Notes: generated by a model from the sequence alone, not told the origin. 28,634 nucleotides of DNA from JBHIAG01 sp046758465 (GCA_046758465.1 JBHIAG010000015.1:1-28634), one strand, 5' to 3'; positions 5,897 through 12,020 are shown, counted from the first letter of the stretch. Numbers and translations are program-made.

Positions 5897-6173
5897 CGCG
5901 GAGTGCGTGCACTGCCGAACTTGTTGGCAGCCGGGGCTCGGTGTGAAATTGGGACACGAGGTGCGCGCCTGGAGCAGTATTTTAGCCAAAACTCCCCACC
6001 CAATGCGTGTGATGCAAGGGGTTTACGTACGGGCTCCCCGTAATCCCGAAGCTTCGAGACGCGGGGTCTCCGTCCGTACGGGCTCCGAAAAGCCCGTACC
6101 TGCCAAAGTGGAGGCAAGGGCCAAGTTGGGGAGGGGCGAGGCACATTGAGCTAGGGTTTGCGCCCCAGAGTGC
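5897..6173. other. Gene-free spacer after proC with short repeats
   Basis: No convincing coding frame is visible. GTACGGGCTCC occurs twice (6027-6037 and 6076-6086). The second copy is one arm of a hairpin whose other arm, AGCCCGTAC, is at 6091-6099. TCCCGAAGCTTCG at 6044-6056 matches the palindrome core at 1177-1189. Together with the str leader, this makes a stretch of about 730 bp without a gene. Confidence 0.6.
6076..6099. repeat. Hairpin with 9-bp stem
   Basis: GTACGGGCT (6076-6084) pairs with AGCCCGTAC (6091-6099) around CCGAAA. No T-run follows, so it is not an obvious intrinsic terminator, although it lies in the proC 3' region. A similar TACGGGCAG hairpin is at 23353-23374. Confidence 0.6.
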
Positions 6174-6203
6174 TTGACAGAGCTGGCGGCTGACTGGTAA
6201 ATT
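6174..6203 (+). promoter_or_regulatory. Candidate promoter of the str operon
   Basis: A perfect TTGACA -35 (6174-6179) is separated by 18 bp from TAAATT (6198-6203). That -10 is preceded by TGG, giving an extended -10. It is the only TTGACA placed well ahead of rpsL. Transcription would begin near 6210 and leave a leader of about 415 nt before rpsL. Confidence 0.6.
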
Positions 6204-6231
6204 TGATAGGTTTCGGAAGTGGCGAGGAGTG

Positions 6232-6506
6232 CCCCGCCAGAGGCGGGGTAATGTTTTGTAAGGCCCGCCTACTCCCGCTCTGCGGGAGGCGGCGGGCAGC
6301 CCACCTACGCCAAGGCTACGGTGGGAAAGCCACACTGAGCCCCGGGTTCCGGCGACCTAAGCTGGAGCGAGGGGGCATTCCGAAGGTAGGTTTGCTCCCG
6401 AGGAAGCGGGAGAATTGTGAGAGCCCGCCTACGCTAAAGCTACGGGGGGCAAGCCCTGCCTAAGGTAAGGCTACGGCGGGCAGGCGGGTGCCAGCGGAAG
6501 CTGGCA
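6232..6506 (+). promoter_or_regulatory. Hairpin-rich str leader
   Basis: Successive perfect or near-perfect hairpins fill the leader. CCCCGCC/GGCGGGG lies at 6232-6248. A nested pair, GCCCGCC/GGCGGGC enclosing CTCCCGC/GCGGGAG, spans 6263-6297. CCCACC/GGTGGG lies at 6300-6325. TGCCAGC/GCTGGCA around a GGAA tetraloop lies at 6489-6506. No known riboswitch pattern or S7/S12 binding site could be matched by eye. The stems may be mobile repeat debris or a structured regulatory leader. Confidence 0.5.
6304..6480 (+). repeat. Three copies of a 22-bp repeat
   Basis: Copies at 6304-6325, 6428-6449 and 6459-6480 share the pattern CCTA-x-G-x-x-AA-x-GCTACGG-x-GGG. They are spaced unevenly, so they are dispersed copies and not a tandem array. 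Confidence 0.65.
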
Positions 6507-6564
6507 AGAGAGGGAAGCAGGGTGCGAATGGTTGCCCAGTTGGGGCCAAAGCAGATTGCTGGTT

Positions 6565-6607
6565 CCGCAAGCCCGCCAAGGCAGGCTGGCGGGGCTCGGA
6601 ATGACAA
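6565..6607 (-). repeat. 43-bp interspersed repeat, copy A
   Basis: The reverse complement of this segment matches 11194-11236 at 37 of 43 positions without gaps, beginning TTGTCATTCC and ending GGCTTGCGG. The two copies lie upstream of rpsL and of rplC in opposite orientation. Both are internally palindromic. Confidence 0.8.
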
Positions 6608-6625
6608 TTCGGAGTAGGGGAGCAA

Positions 6626-7012
6626 ATGCCGACGTTTGCACAGTTGGTACGGCTGGGGCGCGAGCCGGTGCGGTCGAAGACGAAGTCGCCGGCACTGGAA
6701 GGCTCGCCGCAGAAGCGCGGGGTGTGCATGCAGGTGAAGACGATGACGCCGAAGAAGCCGAACTCGGCGCTGCGGAAGATTGCGCGGGTGCGGCTGTCGA
6801 ACGGGATGGAGGTGACGAGCTACATTCCGGGCATCGGACACAACCTGCAGGAGCACTCGATTGTGCTGATTCGTGGTGGCCGCGTGAAGGATTTGCCGGG
6901 GGTGCGCTACCACCTCATCCGCGGGACGCTGGACACGCTGGGCGTGGAGGGGCGACGGCAGGGGCGGTCGAAGTACGGCGCCAAGCGGCCGAAGGCCGCG
7001 GCGGCAAGCTGA
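6626..7012 (+). CDS. rpsL: 30S ribosomal protein S12
   Basis: S12 lies at the decoding centre and controls fidelity. The 128-residue product starts MPTFAQLVRLGRE and carries TPKKPNSALRK (residues 41-51), ARVRLSNGMEVTSYIPGIGHNLQEHS and GGRVKDLPGVRYH. Lysines at 43/44 and 88 are the wild-type residues whose mutation gives streptomycin resistance in other bacteria, so a sensitive form is expected. D89 occupies the position that is methylthiolated in E. coli. A strong AGGGGAG at 6616-6622 precedes ATG 6626. It is the first gene of the str operon, following the leader region. Confidence 0.98.
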   Translation: MPTFAQLVRLGREPVRSKTKSPALEGSPQKRGVCMQVKTMTPKKPNSALRKIARVRLSNGMEVTSYIPGIGHNLQEHSIVLIRGGRVKDLPGVRYHLIRGTLDTLGVEGRRQGRSKYGAKRPKAAAAS

Positions 7013-7019
7013 GGTGTGC

Positions 7020-7120
7020 GATGGGGCCACAATGGTCGCGCGAGGGTGCTGCTCGGGAGCGGGATGGGGTCACAATGTGTTTCCATCCGTCTCCATCCGT
7101 TTCCCTCCGACGCCCTCCGA
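7020..7120 (+). repeat. Direct repeat and 10-bp tandem repeat between rpsL and rpsG
   Basis: A 15-bp sequence GATGGGG-Y-CACAATG appears at 7020-7034 and 7063-7077, 43 bp apart. It is followed by four 10-bp units of the type YTCCMTCCGT (7081-7120, the last two more diverged). The spacer is 152 bp, long for an rpsL-rpsG junction. No ORF is supported here. Confidence 0.65.
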
Positions 7121-7164
7121 CGCCTGAGATGCCACGGTTGAGGTTGCCCCAGGAGTAAGGGTTT

Positions 7165-7635
7165 ATGCCGCGTAAGGGCACAGTTGGGCGTCAGCCGCTG
7201 GCGCAGGACCCGGTCTACGGGAATGAGTTGGTGCAGAGGTTTATCAACTCGATGATGTGGGATGGGAAGAAGAGCGTGGCGGCGAAAATTTTTTACGACT
7301 CGATGGAGTTGATTCAGCAGCGGGCGAACGACGACGCGCTGAAAGTTTTCAAGCGCGCGGTGGAAAACTGCAAGCCGCTGCTGGAAGTGAAGACGCGGCG
7401 CGTGGGCGGTGCGAACTACCAGATCCCGATTGAGGTGAATCTGGATCGGCGCACGTCGCTGGCGGTGCGCTGGCTGATTGGCTATGCGCGCACTCGCGCG
7501 GGCAAGTCGATGACCGACAAGCTCGCCGATGAACTGCTCGACGCGGCCAACAACCGCGGTGGTGCGATCAAGAAGAAGGAAGACACGCACCGCATGGCTG
7601 AGGCCAACAAGGCCTTTGCCCACTATCGCTGGTAG
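7165..7635 (+). CDS. rpsG: 30S ribosomal protein S7
   Basis: S7 nucleates assembly of the 30S head by binding the 3' domain of 16S rRNA, and in some bacteria represses the str operon. The 156-residue protein has MPRKGTVGRQPLAQDPVYGNELVQRFINSMMWDGKKSVA, then ALKVFKRAVENCKPLLEVKTRRVGGANYQIPIEV, RWLIGYARTR and the C-terminal AIKKKEDTHRMAEANKAFAHYRW. This is full length for the short bacterial S7 type. AGGAG at 7151-7155 lies 9 nt before the ATG. Next gene is fusA, after 128 bp that hold an 18-bp perfect palindrome. Confidence 0.98.
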   Translation: MPRKGTVGRQPLAQDPVYGNELVQRFINSMMWDGKKSVAAKIFYDSMELIQQRANDDALKVFKRAVENCKPLLEVKTRRVGGANYQIPIEVNLDRRTSLAVRWLIGYARTRAGKSMTDKLADELLDAANNRGGAIKKKEDTHRMAEANKAFAHYRW

Positions 7636-7640
7636 GATTC

Positions 7641-7658
7641 GCGGCCCGTACGGGCCGC
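7641..7658. repeat. 18-bp perfect palindrome between rpsG and fusA
   Basis: GCGGCCCGTACGGGCCGC is self-complementary over its full length. A second imperfect hairpin, GCCCG (7673-7677) with CGGGC (7691-7695), follows. No T-tract follows either. They could tune fusA expression or be intergenic repeat units. Confidence 0.6.
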
Positions 7659-7763
7659 TGGTTGTATGAAGCGCCCGCTGGCAGTGCTGGCGGGCTGGCC
7701 GGTAACCCAAGAGGCCCGCAGGGGTAAGTAGGTGCCGGTGAGGACCAGGCGACAGAGAGGCAC

Positions 7764-9974
7764 ATGCGTTCGGTACCGCTGGAAAAGTTGCGCAATCTCG
7801 GAATCATGGCGCACATCGACGCCGGCAAGACCACTACGACCGAACGCATCCTCTACTACACTGGCATTACCTACAAGCTCGGCGAAGTGGATGAAGGCAC
7901 CGCCACCATGGATTGGATGGCCCAGGAGCGCGAGCGCGGCATCACCATCACCTCGGCCGCTATCACCTGCTCCTGGCGTGACCACCGCATCAACATCATC
8001 GACACCCCGGGCCACGTTGACTTCACCGTAGAAGTCGAACGCTCCCTGCGCGTCCTCGACGGCGCCATCGCCATCTTCGATGCTGTCGCGGGCGTGCAGC
8101 CGCAGAGCGAAACCGTCTGGCGCCAGGCCGACCGCTACCACGTTCCGCGCATCGCCTTCGTCAACAAGATGGATCGTGTGGGTGCCGACTTCGACCACTG
8201 CATCCGCTCCATGCGCTCCCGCCTCACCGCTGACCCTGCCCCCATTCAGTTCCCCCTCGGCAAAGAAGACGGCTTCATCGGCGTCGTGGATTTCATCGAA
8301 GAGCGCGCCCTGGTCTGGAAGGACGAAACCCGCGGAACCGAGTTCGAGCTCATCCCGTTCGCGCAACTGGTTAACAACTCCTTCTTGGCCGCCCGCCCGC
8401 AAATCGCCACCGCCCTGAAGGATTCCGAAATCACCCGAGAGTTTCTCCACGAGCACCGCGAAAAAAGCGTGGCCTATATCGCCGAGCACGATGAGAAGTT
8501 GCTCGAAAAGTACGTCCACCATGAGCCGATTACGCCCGCGGAACTCCGCGCCGGGCTGCGCCGGGCCACCATTGCTCTCAAGCTCGTTCCTGTGCTGTGC
8601 GGCGCCGCGGTCCGCAACAAGGGTGTCCAGCCGCTGCTCGACGCGGTCGTCGATTTTCTTCCCAGCCCGCTCGACGTCCCGCCGGTCGAAGGCATTTCAC
8701 TGGACACTGAGCAAACGCTCACGCGCTTGCCGTCCGATGAGGAGCCCTTCGCTGCCCTTGCCTTCAAAATTATGACCGACCCCTTCGTCGGCCAGTTGAC
8801 CTACTTCCGCGTCTACTCCGGCCTGCTCCTCTCGAGCTCCCATGTCTTCAACGCCACCAAGCAAACCCGCGGCCGCATCGGCCGCCTGCTCCGCATGCAT
8901 GCCAACAAGCGCGAAGAAGTTGCGGCCGTCTCGGCCGGAGACATCGTCGCCGCCGTCGGTCTCAAGCATGTCGCCACCGGCGACACCCTCTGCGATGAAC
9001 ACCACCCGATCATCCTGGAGGCGATGGAGTTCCCCACGCCCGTCATCGCAGTTGCCATCGAACCCAAAACCAAGGCCGACCAGGACAAACTCGCCCACGC
9101 CCTCCAGAAACTCCAGCAAGAAGACCCGACCTTCAAAGTCCACACCGACCCCGACACGGGACAAACCCTCATCAGCGGCATGGGCGAGCTGCATCTGGAA
9201 ATCATCACCGACCGCATGCTGCGCGAGTTCAACGTCGGGGCCAACGTCGGCCGGCCCCAGGTCGCCTACCGCGAAACCATCTGCCAGCCCGCCGCGGCCG
9301 AAGGCCGATACATTCGCCAGACCGGTGGCCGCGGCCAGTACGGCCACGTCCGGATTGTCCTCGAGCCTTTCGACCCCCACCACCCCGCGGAAGAGATTCA
9401 GAAGTTGCTGGCCCGCAAGAAGGCCCGTCTGCACAGCGAAAACAACCTGGTTTTTATCGACCAGGTCGTCGGCGGCGTCATCCCGCGCAACTTCATTCCC
9501 GCGGTCGAGGACGGTGTCATCGAAGCCCTGGAAGGCGGCATCCTGGCCGGCTACGAGGTGGTCAACGCCGTGGTGCGGCTCGTCGACGGCAGCTTCCACG
9601 AGGTGGACAGCTCCGAGATTGCCTTCAAGATTGCCGGTTCCATGGCCGTGAAAAAGGCGGCCCAGCGCGCCCAGCCGGTGCTGCTCGAGCCGGTGATGGC
9701 GCTCGAAGTCGTCATCCCCGAAGAGTATATGGGCGAGGTCATCAGCGACATCAGCGCCCGCCGCGGCCACGTCACCGGCATGGAGCACGTCGCGGGCTCG
9801 CAGCTCATCCGCGCCCGCGTGCCCCTGGCCGAAATGTTTGGCTATGCCACCGACCTGCGCTCTCGTACCCAGGGCCGCGGCACCTTCACCTTGCACTTCA
9901 AGGAATACGCGCAACTGACCGGTGAAATCGCCGAGGAACTCATCGCCCGCGCCACCGGCAAACTGGTGAAGTAG
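7764..9974 (+). CDS. fusA: Elongation factor G
   Basis: EF-G is the GTPase that drives translocation and, with RRF, ribosome recycling. G1 AHIDAGKTTTTE is at about residues 16-27. G2 ERERGITI, G3 DTPGHVD, G4 NKMD and a G5-like GAAVRNKG follow. Domain II, domain III (SGMGELHLEII), domain IV (TGGRGQYGHVRI near residue 520) and domain V (EEYMGEVISDISARRG, MFGYATDLRSRTQGRG) are all present. At 736 residues it is longer than the usual 690-705. The extra length includes about 17 residues near 538-560, rich in Lys/Arg/Glu, between GQYGHVRI and GGVIPRNF of domain IV. Codons here end in C more than in genes 1-7635, where G-ending ones dominate. The start is fixed by the N-terminal strand before G1; GAGAGG is 3 nt upstream. 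Confidence 0.97.
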   Translation: MRSVPLEKLRNLGIMAHIDAGKTTTTERILYYTGITYKLGEVDEGTATMDWMAQERERGITITSAAITCSWRDHRINIIDTPGHVDFTVEVERSLRVLDGAIAIFDAVAGVQPQSETVWRQADRYHVPRIAFVNKMDRVGADFDHCIRSMRSRLTADPAPIQFPLGKEDGFIGVVDFIEERALVWKDETRGTEFELIPFAQLVNNSFLAARPQIATALKDSEITREFLHEHREKSVAYIAEHDEKLLEKYVHHEPITPAELRAGLRRATIALKLVPVLCGAAVRNKGVQPLLDAVVDFLPSPLDVPPVEGISLDTEQTLTRLPSDEEPFAALAFKIMTDPFVGQLTYFRVYSGLLLSSSHVFNATKQTRGRIGRLLRMHANKREEVAAVSAGDIVAAVGLKHVATGDTLCDEHHPIILEAMEFPTPVIAVAIEPKTKADQDKLAHALQKLQQEDPTFKVHTDPDTGQTLISGMGELHLEIITDRMLREFNVGANVGRPQVAYRETICQPAAAEGRYIRQTGGRGQYGHVRIVLEPFDPHHPAEEIQKLLARKKARLHSENNLVFIDQVVGGVIPRNFIPAVEDGVIEALEGGILAGYEVVNAVVRLVDGSFHEVDSSEIAFKIAGSMAVKKAAQRAQPVLLEPVMALEVVIPEEYMGEVISDISARRGHVTGMEHVAGSQLIRARVPLAEMFGYATDLRSRTQGRGTFTLHFKEYAQLTGEIAEELIARATGKLVK

Positions 9975-9978
9975 CAAA

Positions 9979-10524
9979 ATGAAATTCATGCTGGTTCCAA
10001 AGAAAAAAATCGTCTTGCCCCTTTGGGATGAGTTCGAGGACGTTTTCGGAGTCGGACCGGTAGGCCGAGAACACGAACGGCTGCGAGCTAAGCATGAAAA
10101 GCTCCTAGAGCGCAAAGGGAAAATATTGGGCATGAAGCCTGTAGACGTATACAGCCTCACCCCCGCTGAGAGGAGGAAGATGAGAAAACCCCGGCGCTCT
10201 GATAGGAACAAGTTGCGCTGGTTGGACAAGGAGCTGAAGGAGACAGAACGCCTGCTTGCCGAATGGCCCGAAGCATCTAGGCCCAAGACGTGGTCCTGGG
10301 AGGAGCAAGGAACCGGCTATCTGCAAATCGTGCACAAGATCACGCGTAGGAAACGGAAAAGGATTGTAGCGCGGGTGTATGCTCAGCGCGGTGAAGATGG
10401 CTCCGTTGTTGTTCGACTGAAGCCATCGAAAAATGAGAACGTTTCAAAAATGTTCAGCGAATTCTGTTACTTGGTTCACAGCCGCTTGGAGGGAATGTGG
10501 GAGGCGATTCGCCTTCAGAAGTAA
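9979..10524 (+). CDS. Unrecognised basic protein where tuf is expected
   Basis: The 181-residue product begins 4 bp after the fusA stop codon. I do not recognise a family. It has no signal peptide or membrane segment. The middle (about residues 30-95) is highly charged and predicted mostly helical, for example HERLRAKHEKLLERKGKIL and a later LDKELKETERLLAEW. The C-terminal part alternates hydrophobic and charged residues (RIVARVYAQRGEDGSVVVRL), suggesting beta structure. The base composition is visibly lower in GC than fusA or rpsJ, and no clear ribosome binding site precedes the ATG. Position, composition and lack of recognisable relatives suggest an acquired gene. It could be non-functional, but the frame is uninterrupted. 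Confidence 0.7.
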   Translation: MKFMLVPKKKIVLPLWDEFEDVFGVGPVGREHERLRAKHEKLLERKGKILGMKPVDVYSLTPAERRKMRKPRRSDRNKLRWLDKELKETERLLAEWPEASRPKTWSWEEQGTGYLQIVHKITRRKRKRIVARVYAQRGEDGSVVVRLKPSKNENVSKMFSEFCYLVHSRLEGMWEAIRLQK

Positions 10525-10533
10525 TGAGTTCAA

Positions 10534-10578
10534 CCCAGCGGCTCCAGCCGCTGGGAGCCACGGGCAGAAGCCCGTGGC
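10534..10578. repeat. Two adjacent palindromes
   Basis: CCCAGCGGC (10534-10542) pairs with GCCGCTGGG (10547-10555). Two bases later GCCACGGGC (10557-10565) pairs with GCCCGTGGC (10570-10578). Both have perfect 9-bp arms and 4-nt loops. The first belongs to the CCCAGYGGC family. Confidence 0.75.
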
Positions 10579-10595
10579 CTGAACAGTTTTGGTGG

Positions 10596-10645
10596 GGCGG
10601 GGTTTTGCGCCCGAGGCGCATCCGCCTTCGGCGGATAACCCCGCC
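10596..10645. repeat. Nested palindrome able to form a three-way junction
   Basis: An outer perfect 9-bp stem, GGCGGGGTT (10596-10604) with AACCCCGCC (10637-10645), encloses two complete hairpins: TGCGCC/GGCGCA (10606-10620) with loop CGA, and TCCGCC/GGCGGA (10621-10635) with loop TTC. Almost every base in the 50-bp unit is paired. Confidence 0.75.
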
Positions 10646-10667
10646 GGAAAAGGAGGCCAACGATTTC

Positions 10668-10748
10668 GGGGCTTTTCGAAGCGATTTCGGAACCGCGCGT
10701 CGAGCGCGGTTCCGGGAGAGCGAAGATCCCGCCTCGGCGGGAAGCCCC
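10668..10748. repeat. Second nested palindrome
   Basis: Outer arms GGGGCTT (10668-10674) and AAGCCCC (10742-10748) enclose a perfect 11-bp hairpin, CGGAACCGCGC (10688-10698) with GCGCGGTTCCG (10704-10714), and a smaller CCCGC/GCGGG hairpin (10728-10741). It repeats the branched architecture of 10596-10645 with different sequence. Confidence 0.6.
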
Positions 10749-10760
10749 TGAGGTGTCCAA

Positions 10761-10782
10761 CCCAGTGGCCCCTGCCACTGGG
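10761..10782. repeat. CCCAGTGGC palindrome
   Basis: CCCAGTGGC (10761-10769) pairs with GCCACTGGG (10774-10782), flanked by AA and TCAACC. It is the third clear member of the palindrome family, after 3876-3897 and 10534-10555. The arms differ by compensating changes (AGTGGC against AGCGGC and GGTGGC). Confidence 0.7.
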
Positions 10783-10810
10783 TCAACCCTCAGCGGCAGT
10801 GAACCAAGAG

Positions 10811-10838
10811 CGAGCTGCGAGTTACGAGTTACGAACTA
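10811..10838 (+). repeat. Heptamer tandem array in the rpsJ ribosome-binding region
   Basis: Four 7-bp units lie back to back: CGAGCTG (10811), CGAGTTA (10818), CGAGTTA (10825) and CGAACTA (10832). They end 2 nt before the rpsJ ATG and leave no Shine-Dalgarno sequence in the normal place. The period equals that of the ATGACAR arrays but the sequence differs. Confidence 0.75.
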
Positions 10839-10840
10839 AT

Positions 10841-11173
10841 ATGAAGACACGTGAGAAAATTCGCATCCGCCTCAAGGCCTACGACCACCGCCTGCTGGAC
10901 CAGTCCACCTGGGAGATTGTCCAGACGGCCAAGCGCACCGGCGCCACCGTGGCCGGGCCGGTTCCCCTGCCCACCGACATCAACCGCTACACCGTGCTGC
11001 GCTCGCCCCACGTGGACAAAAAATCCCGCGAGCAGTTCGAGATTCGTACTCATAAACGACTGATTGACATCCTCGAGCCGACCGAAGGCACCGTGAATGC
11101 CCTGATGAGGCTTGACCTGCCGGCCGGCGTCGATGTCGAAATCAAAGCCTTTGGCAAGGAGCACGACACGTGA
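10841..11173 (+). CDS. rpsJ: 30S ribosomal protein S10
   Basis: S10 is a head protein of the 30S subunit and also the NusE partner of NusB in antitermination. The 110-residue protein shows IRIRLKAYDHRLLDQS, then VAGPVPLPTDINRYTVLRSPHVDKKSREQFEIRTHKRLIDIL and DLPAGVDVEIK, all diagnostic. The frame is open upstream as far as 10589, but that region is palindromic repeat and ATG 10841 gives the family start MKTREKIRIRLKAYD. There is no ribosome binding site, only the heptamer array, which is odd for a gene heading the S10 operon. The C-terminus has a few more residues than usual (FGKEHDT). Confidence 0.97.
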   Translation: MKTREKIRIRLKAYDHRLLDQSTWEIVQTAKRTGATVAGPVPLPTDINRYTVLRSPHVDKKSREQFEIRTHKRLIDILEPTEGTVNALMRLDLPAGVDVEIKAFGKEHDT

Positions 11174-11193
11174 CGAAACCCGCGACGCGCGCG

Positions 11194-11246
11194 TTGTCAT
11201 TCCTCCTCCCGCCAGCCCGCCTTGGCTGGCTTGCGGGAGGAGGAAT
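11194..11246. repeat. Long hairpin containing 43-bp repeat, copy B
   Basis: ATTCCTCCTCCCG (11199-11211) pairs perfectly with CGGGAGGAGGAAT (11234-11246). Inside it CCAGCC (11212-11217) pairs with GGCTGG (11224-11229), leaving a 6-nt loop and a 4-nt bulge. Positions 11194-11236 are the second copy of the repeat at 6565-6607. The outer arm TCCTCCTCCC is a change that restores pairing in this copy. Confidence 0.8.
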
Positions 11247-11340
11247 CGGCTTGTGGAAAAGCAGACCCCTCGGCAGGCTCGGGGTGACAGAGCACTGTTC
11301 ATTCGTCGGTCGCGCGGCACCGGGCACAGGGCACTGAACC

Positions 11341-12018
11341 ATGGCTGTTCCGGGGATTTTGGGCAAAAAGCTCGGCACGACCCAGGTCTTCGCCGAAGAC
11401 GGCCGGGTCGTCCCGGTGACGGTGCTGAAGGCTGGGCCCTGTGTCATCGTGCAGCGCAAGACGCGCCAAAACGATGGCTACGACGCGGTGCAACTGGGCC
11501 TGGTCGAGTTTGTCAAGCCGCAGCGCCTCACCAAGCCGATGACTGGACATTTCAAGAAGAATAACGTCCCGCCGGTGCGCTTGCTGCGCGAGCTGCGTCT
11601 ACCGGCCCGCCCGGCAGGCGAGACGAATGACACCACGGAAGCCAAGGCGGGCGACAAAGTGCTCGTGGACCAGGTGTTTGCTCCCGACGACCGTGTGGAC
11701 GTCATCGGCATCAGCAAGGGCCGCGGCTGGGCCGGCTTCGTGCGCCGCCATCACTTCCGCGGCGGCGCGGCCAGCCACGGCTCGATGTTCCACCGCGCCC
11801 CGGGCTCGATTGGCGCCAGCTCGTTTCCCTCGCGTGTCTGGCCCGGGCAGCGCATGGCCGGCCAGATGGGCAATCAGCGCGTGACGGTGCGGAATTTGCC
11901 CATCGTCAAGATTGACCCCGAGGAGCATCTCCTGCTGGTGGGCGGTGCCGTGCCGGGCGCGAACGGCGGCTACGTTGTAATTCGCAAGACGAACAAAGCG
12001 GCCCTGCGGAAGAAATAG
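11341..12018 (+). CDS. rplC: 50S ribosomal protein L3
   Basis: L3 is a primary 23S rRNA binder whose loop reaches toward the peptidyl transferase centre. The 225-residue protein starts VPGILGKKLGTTQVFAEDGRVVPVTVLKAGPC and has VDVIGISKGRGWAGFVRRHHFRGG, ASHGSMFHRAPGSIGASS and PGQRMAGQMGNQRVTVRNL, all hallmark segments. Its glutamine in GQMGN is the residue methylated by PrmB in E. coli. The ATG follows a 167-bp spacer with a repeat hairpin; no strong ribosome binding site is visible. Length is normal. Confidence 0.97.
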   Translation: MAVPGILGKKLGTTQVFAEDGRVVPVTVLKAGPCVIVQRKTRQNDGYDAVQLGLVEFVKPQRLTKPMTGHFKKNNVPPVRLLRELRLPARPAGETNDTTEAKAGDKVLVDQVFAPDDRVDVIGISKGRGWAGFVRRHHFRGGAASHGSMFHRAPGSIGASSFPSRVWPGQRMAGQMGNQRVTVRNLPIVKIDPEEHLLLVGGAVPGANGGYVVIRKTNKAALRKK

Positions 12019-12020
12019 CC

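Larger units (their letters stand above)
10525..10790. repeat. Palindrome-tiled spacer before rpsJ
   Basis: The 316-bp gap between the orphan gene and rpsJ has no credible gene and is almost completely made of palindromes, listed separately here. They are 10534-10555, 10557-10578, the nested 10596-10645, the nested 10668-10748 and 10761-10782. No promoter could be recognised in it. Confidence 0.75.

Noticed and set aside
6232..6248. Intrinsic terminator in the str leader
   Set aside because: The CCCCGCC/GGCGGGG hairpin is followed by mixed sequence with only a short T stretch, and it lies before rpsL, so ordinary termination is not supported.
5897..6625. tRNA or riboswitch in the gap before rpsL
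   Set aside because: No cloverleaf with conserved T-loop and no known riboswitch core could be recognised. The stems look like repeat palindromes.
8697..10286. Minus-strand open frame of about 529 codons opposite fusA
   Set aside because: It mirrors the fusA coding frame, no family motif is visible and it runs through the orphan gene. It is a shadow caused by C-ending codons in fusA.
10589..10840. Upstream extension of rpsJ
   Set aside because: The extra 84 codons are translated repeat DNA, and the S10 family start is at 10841.
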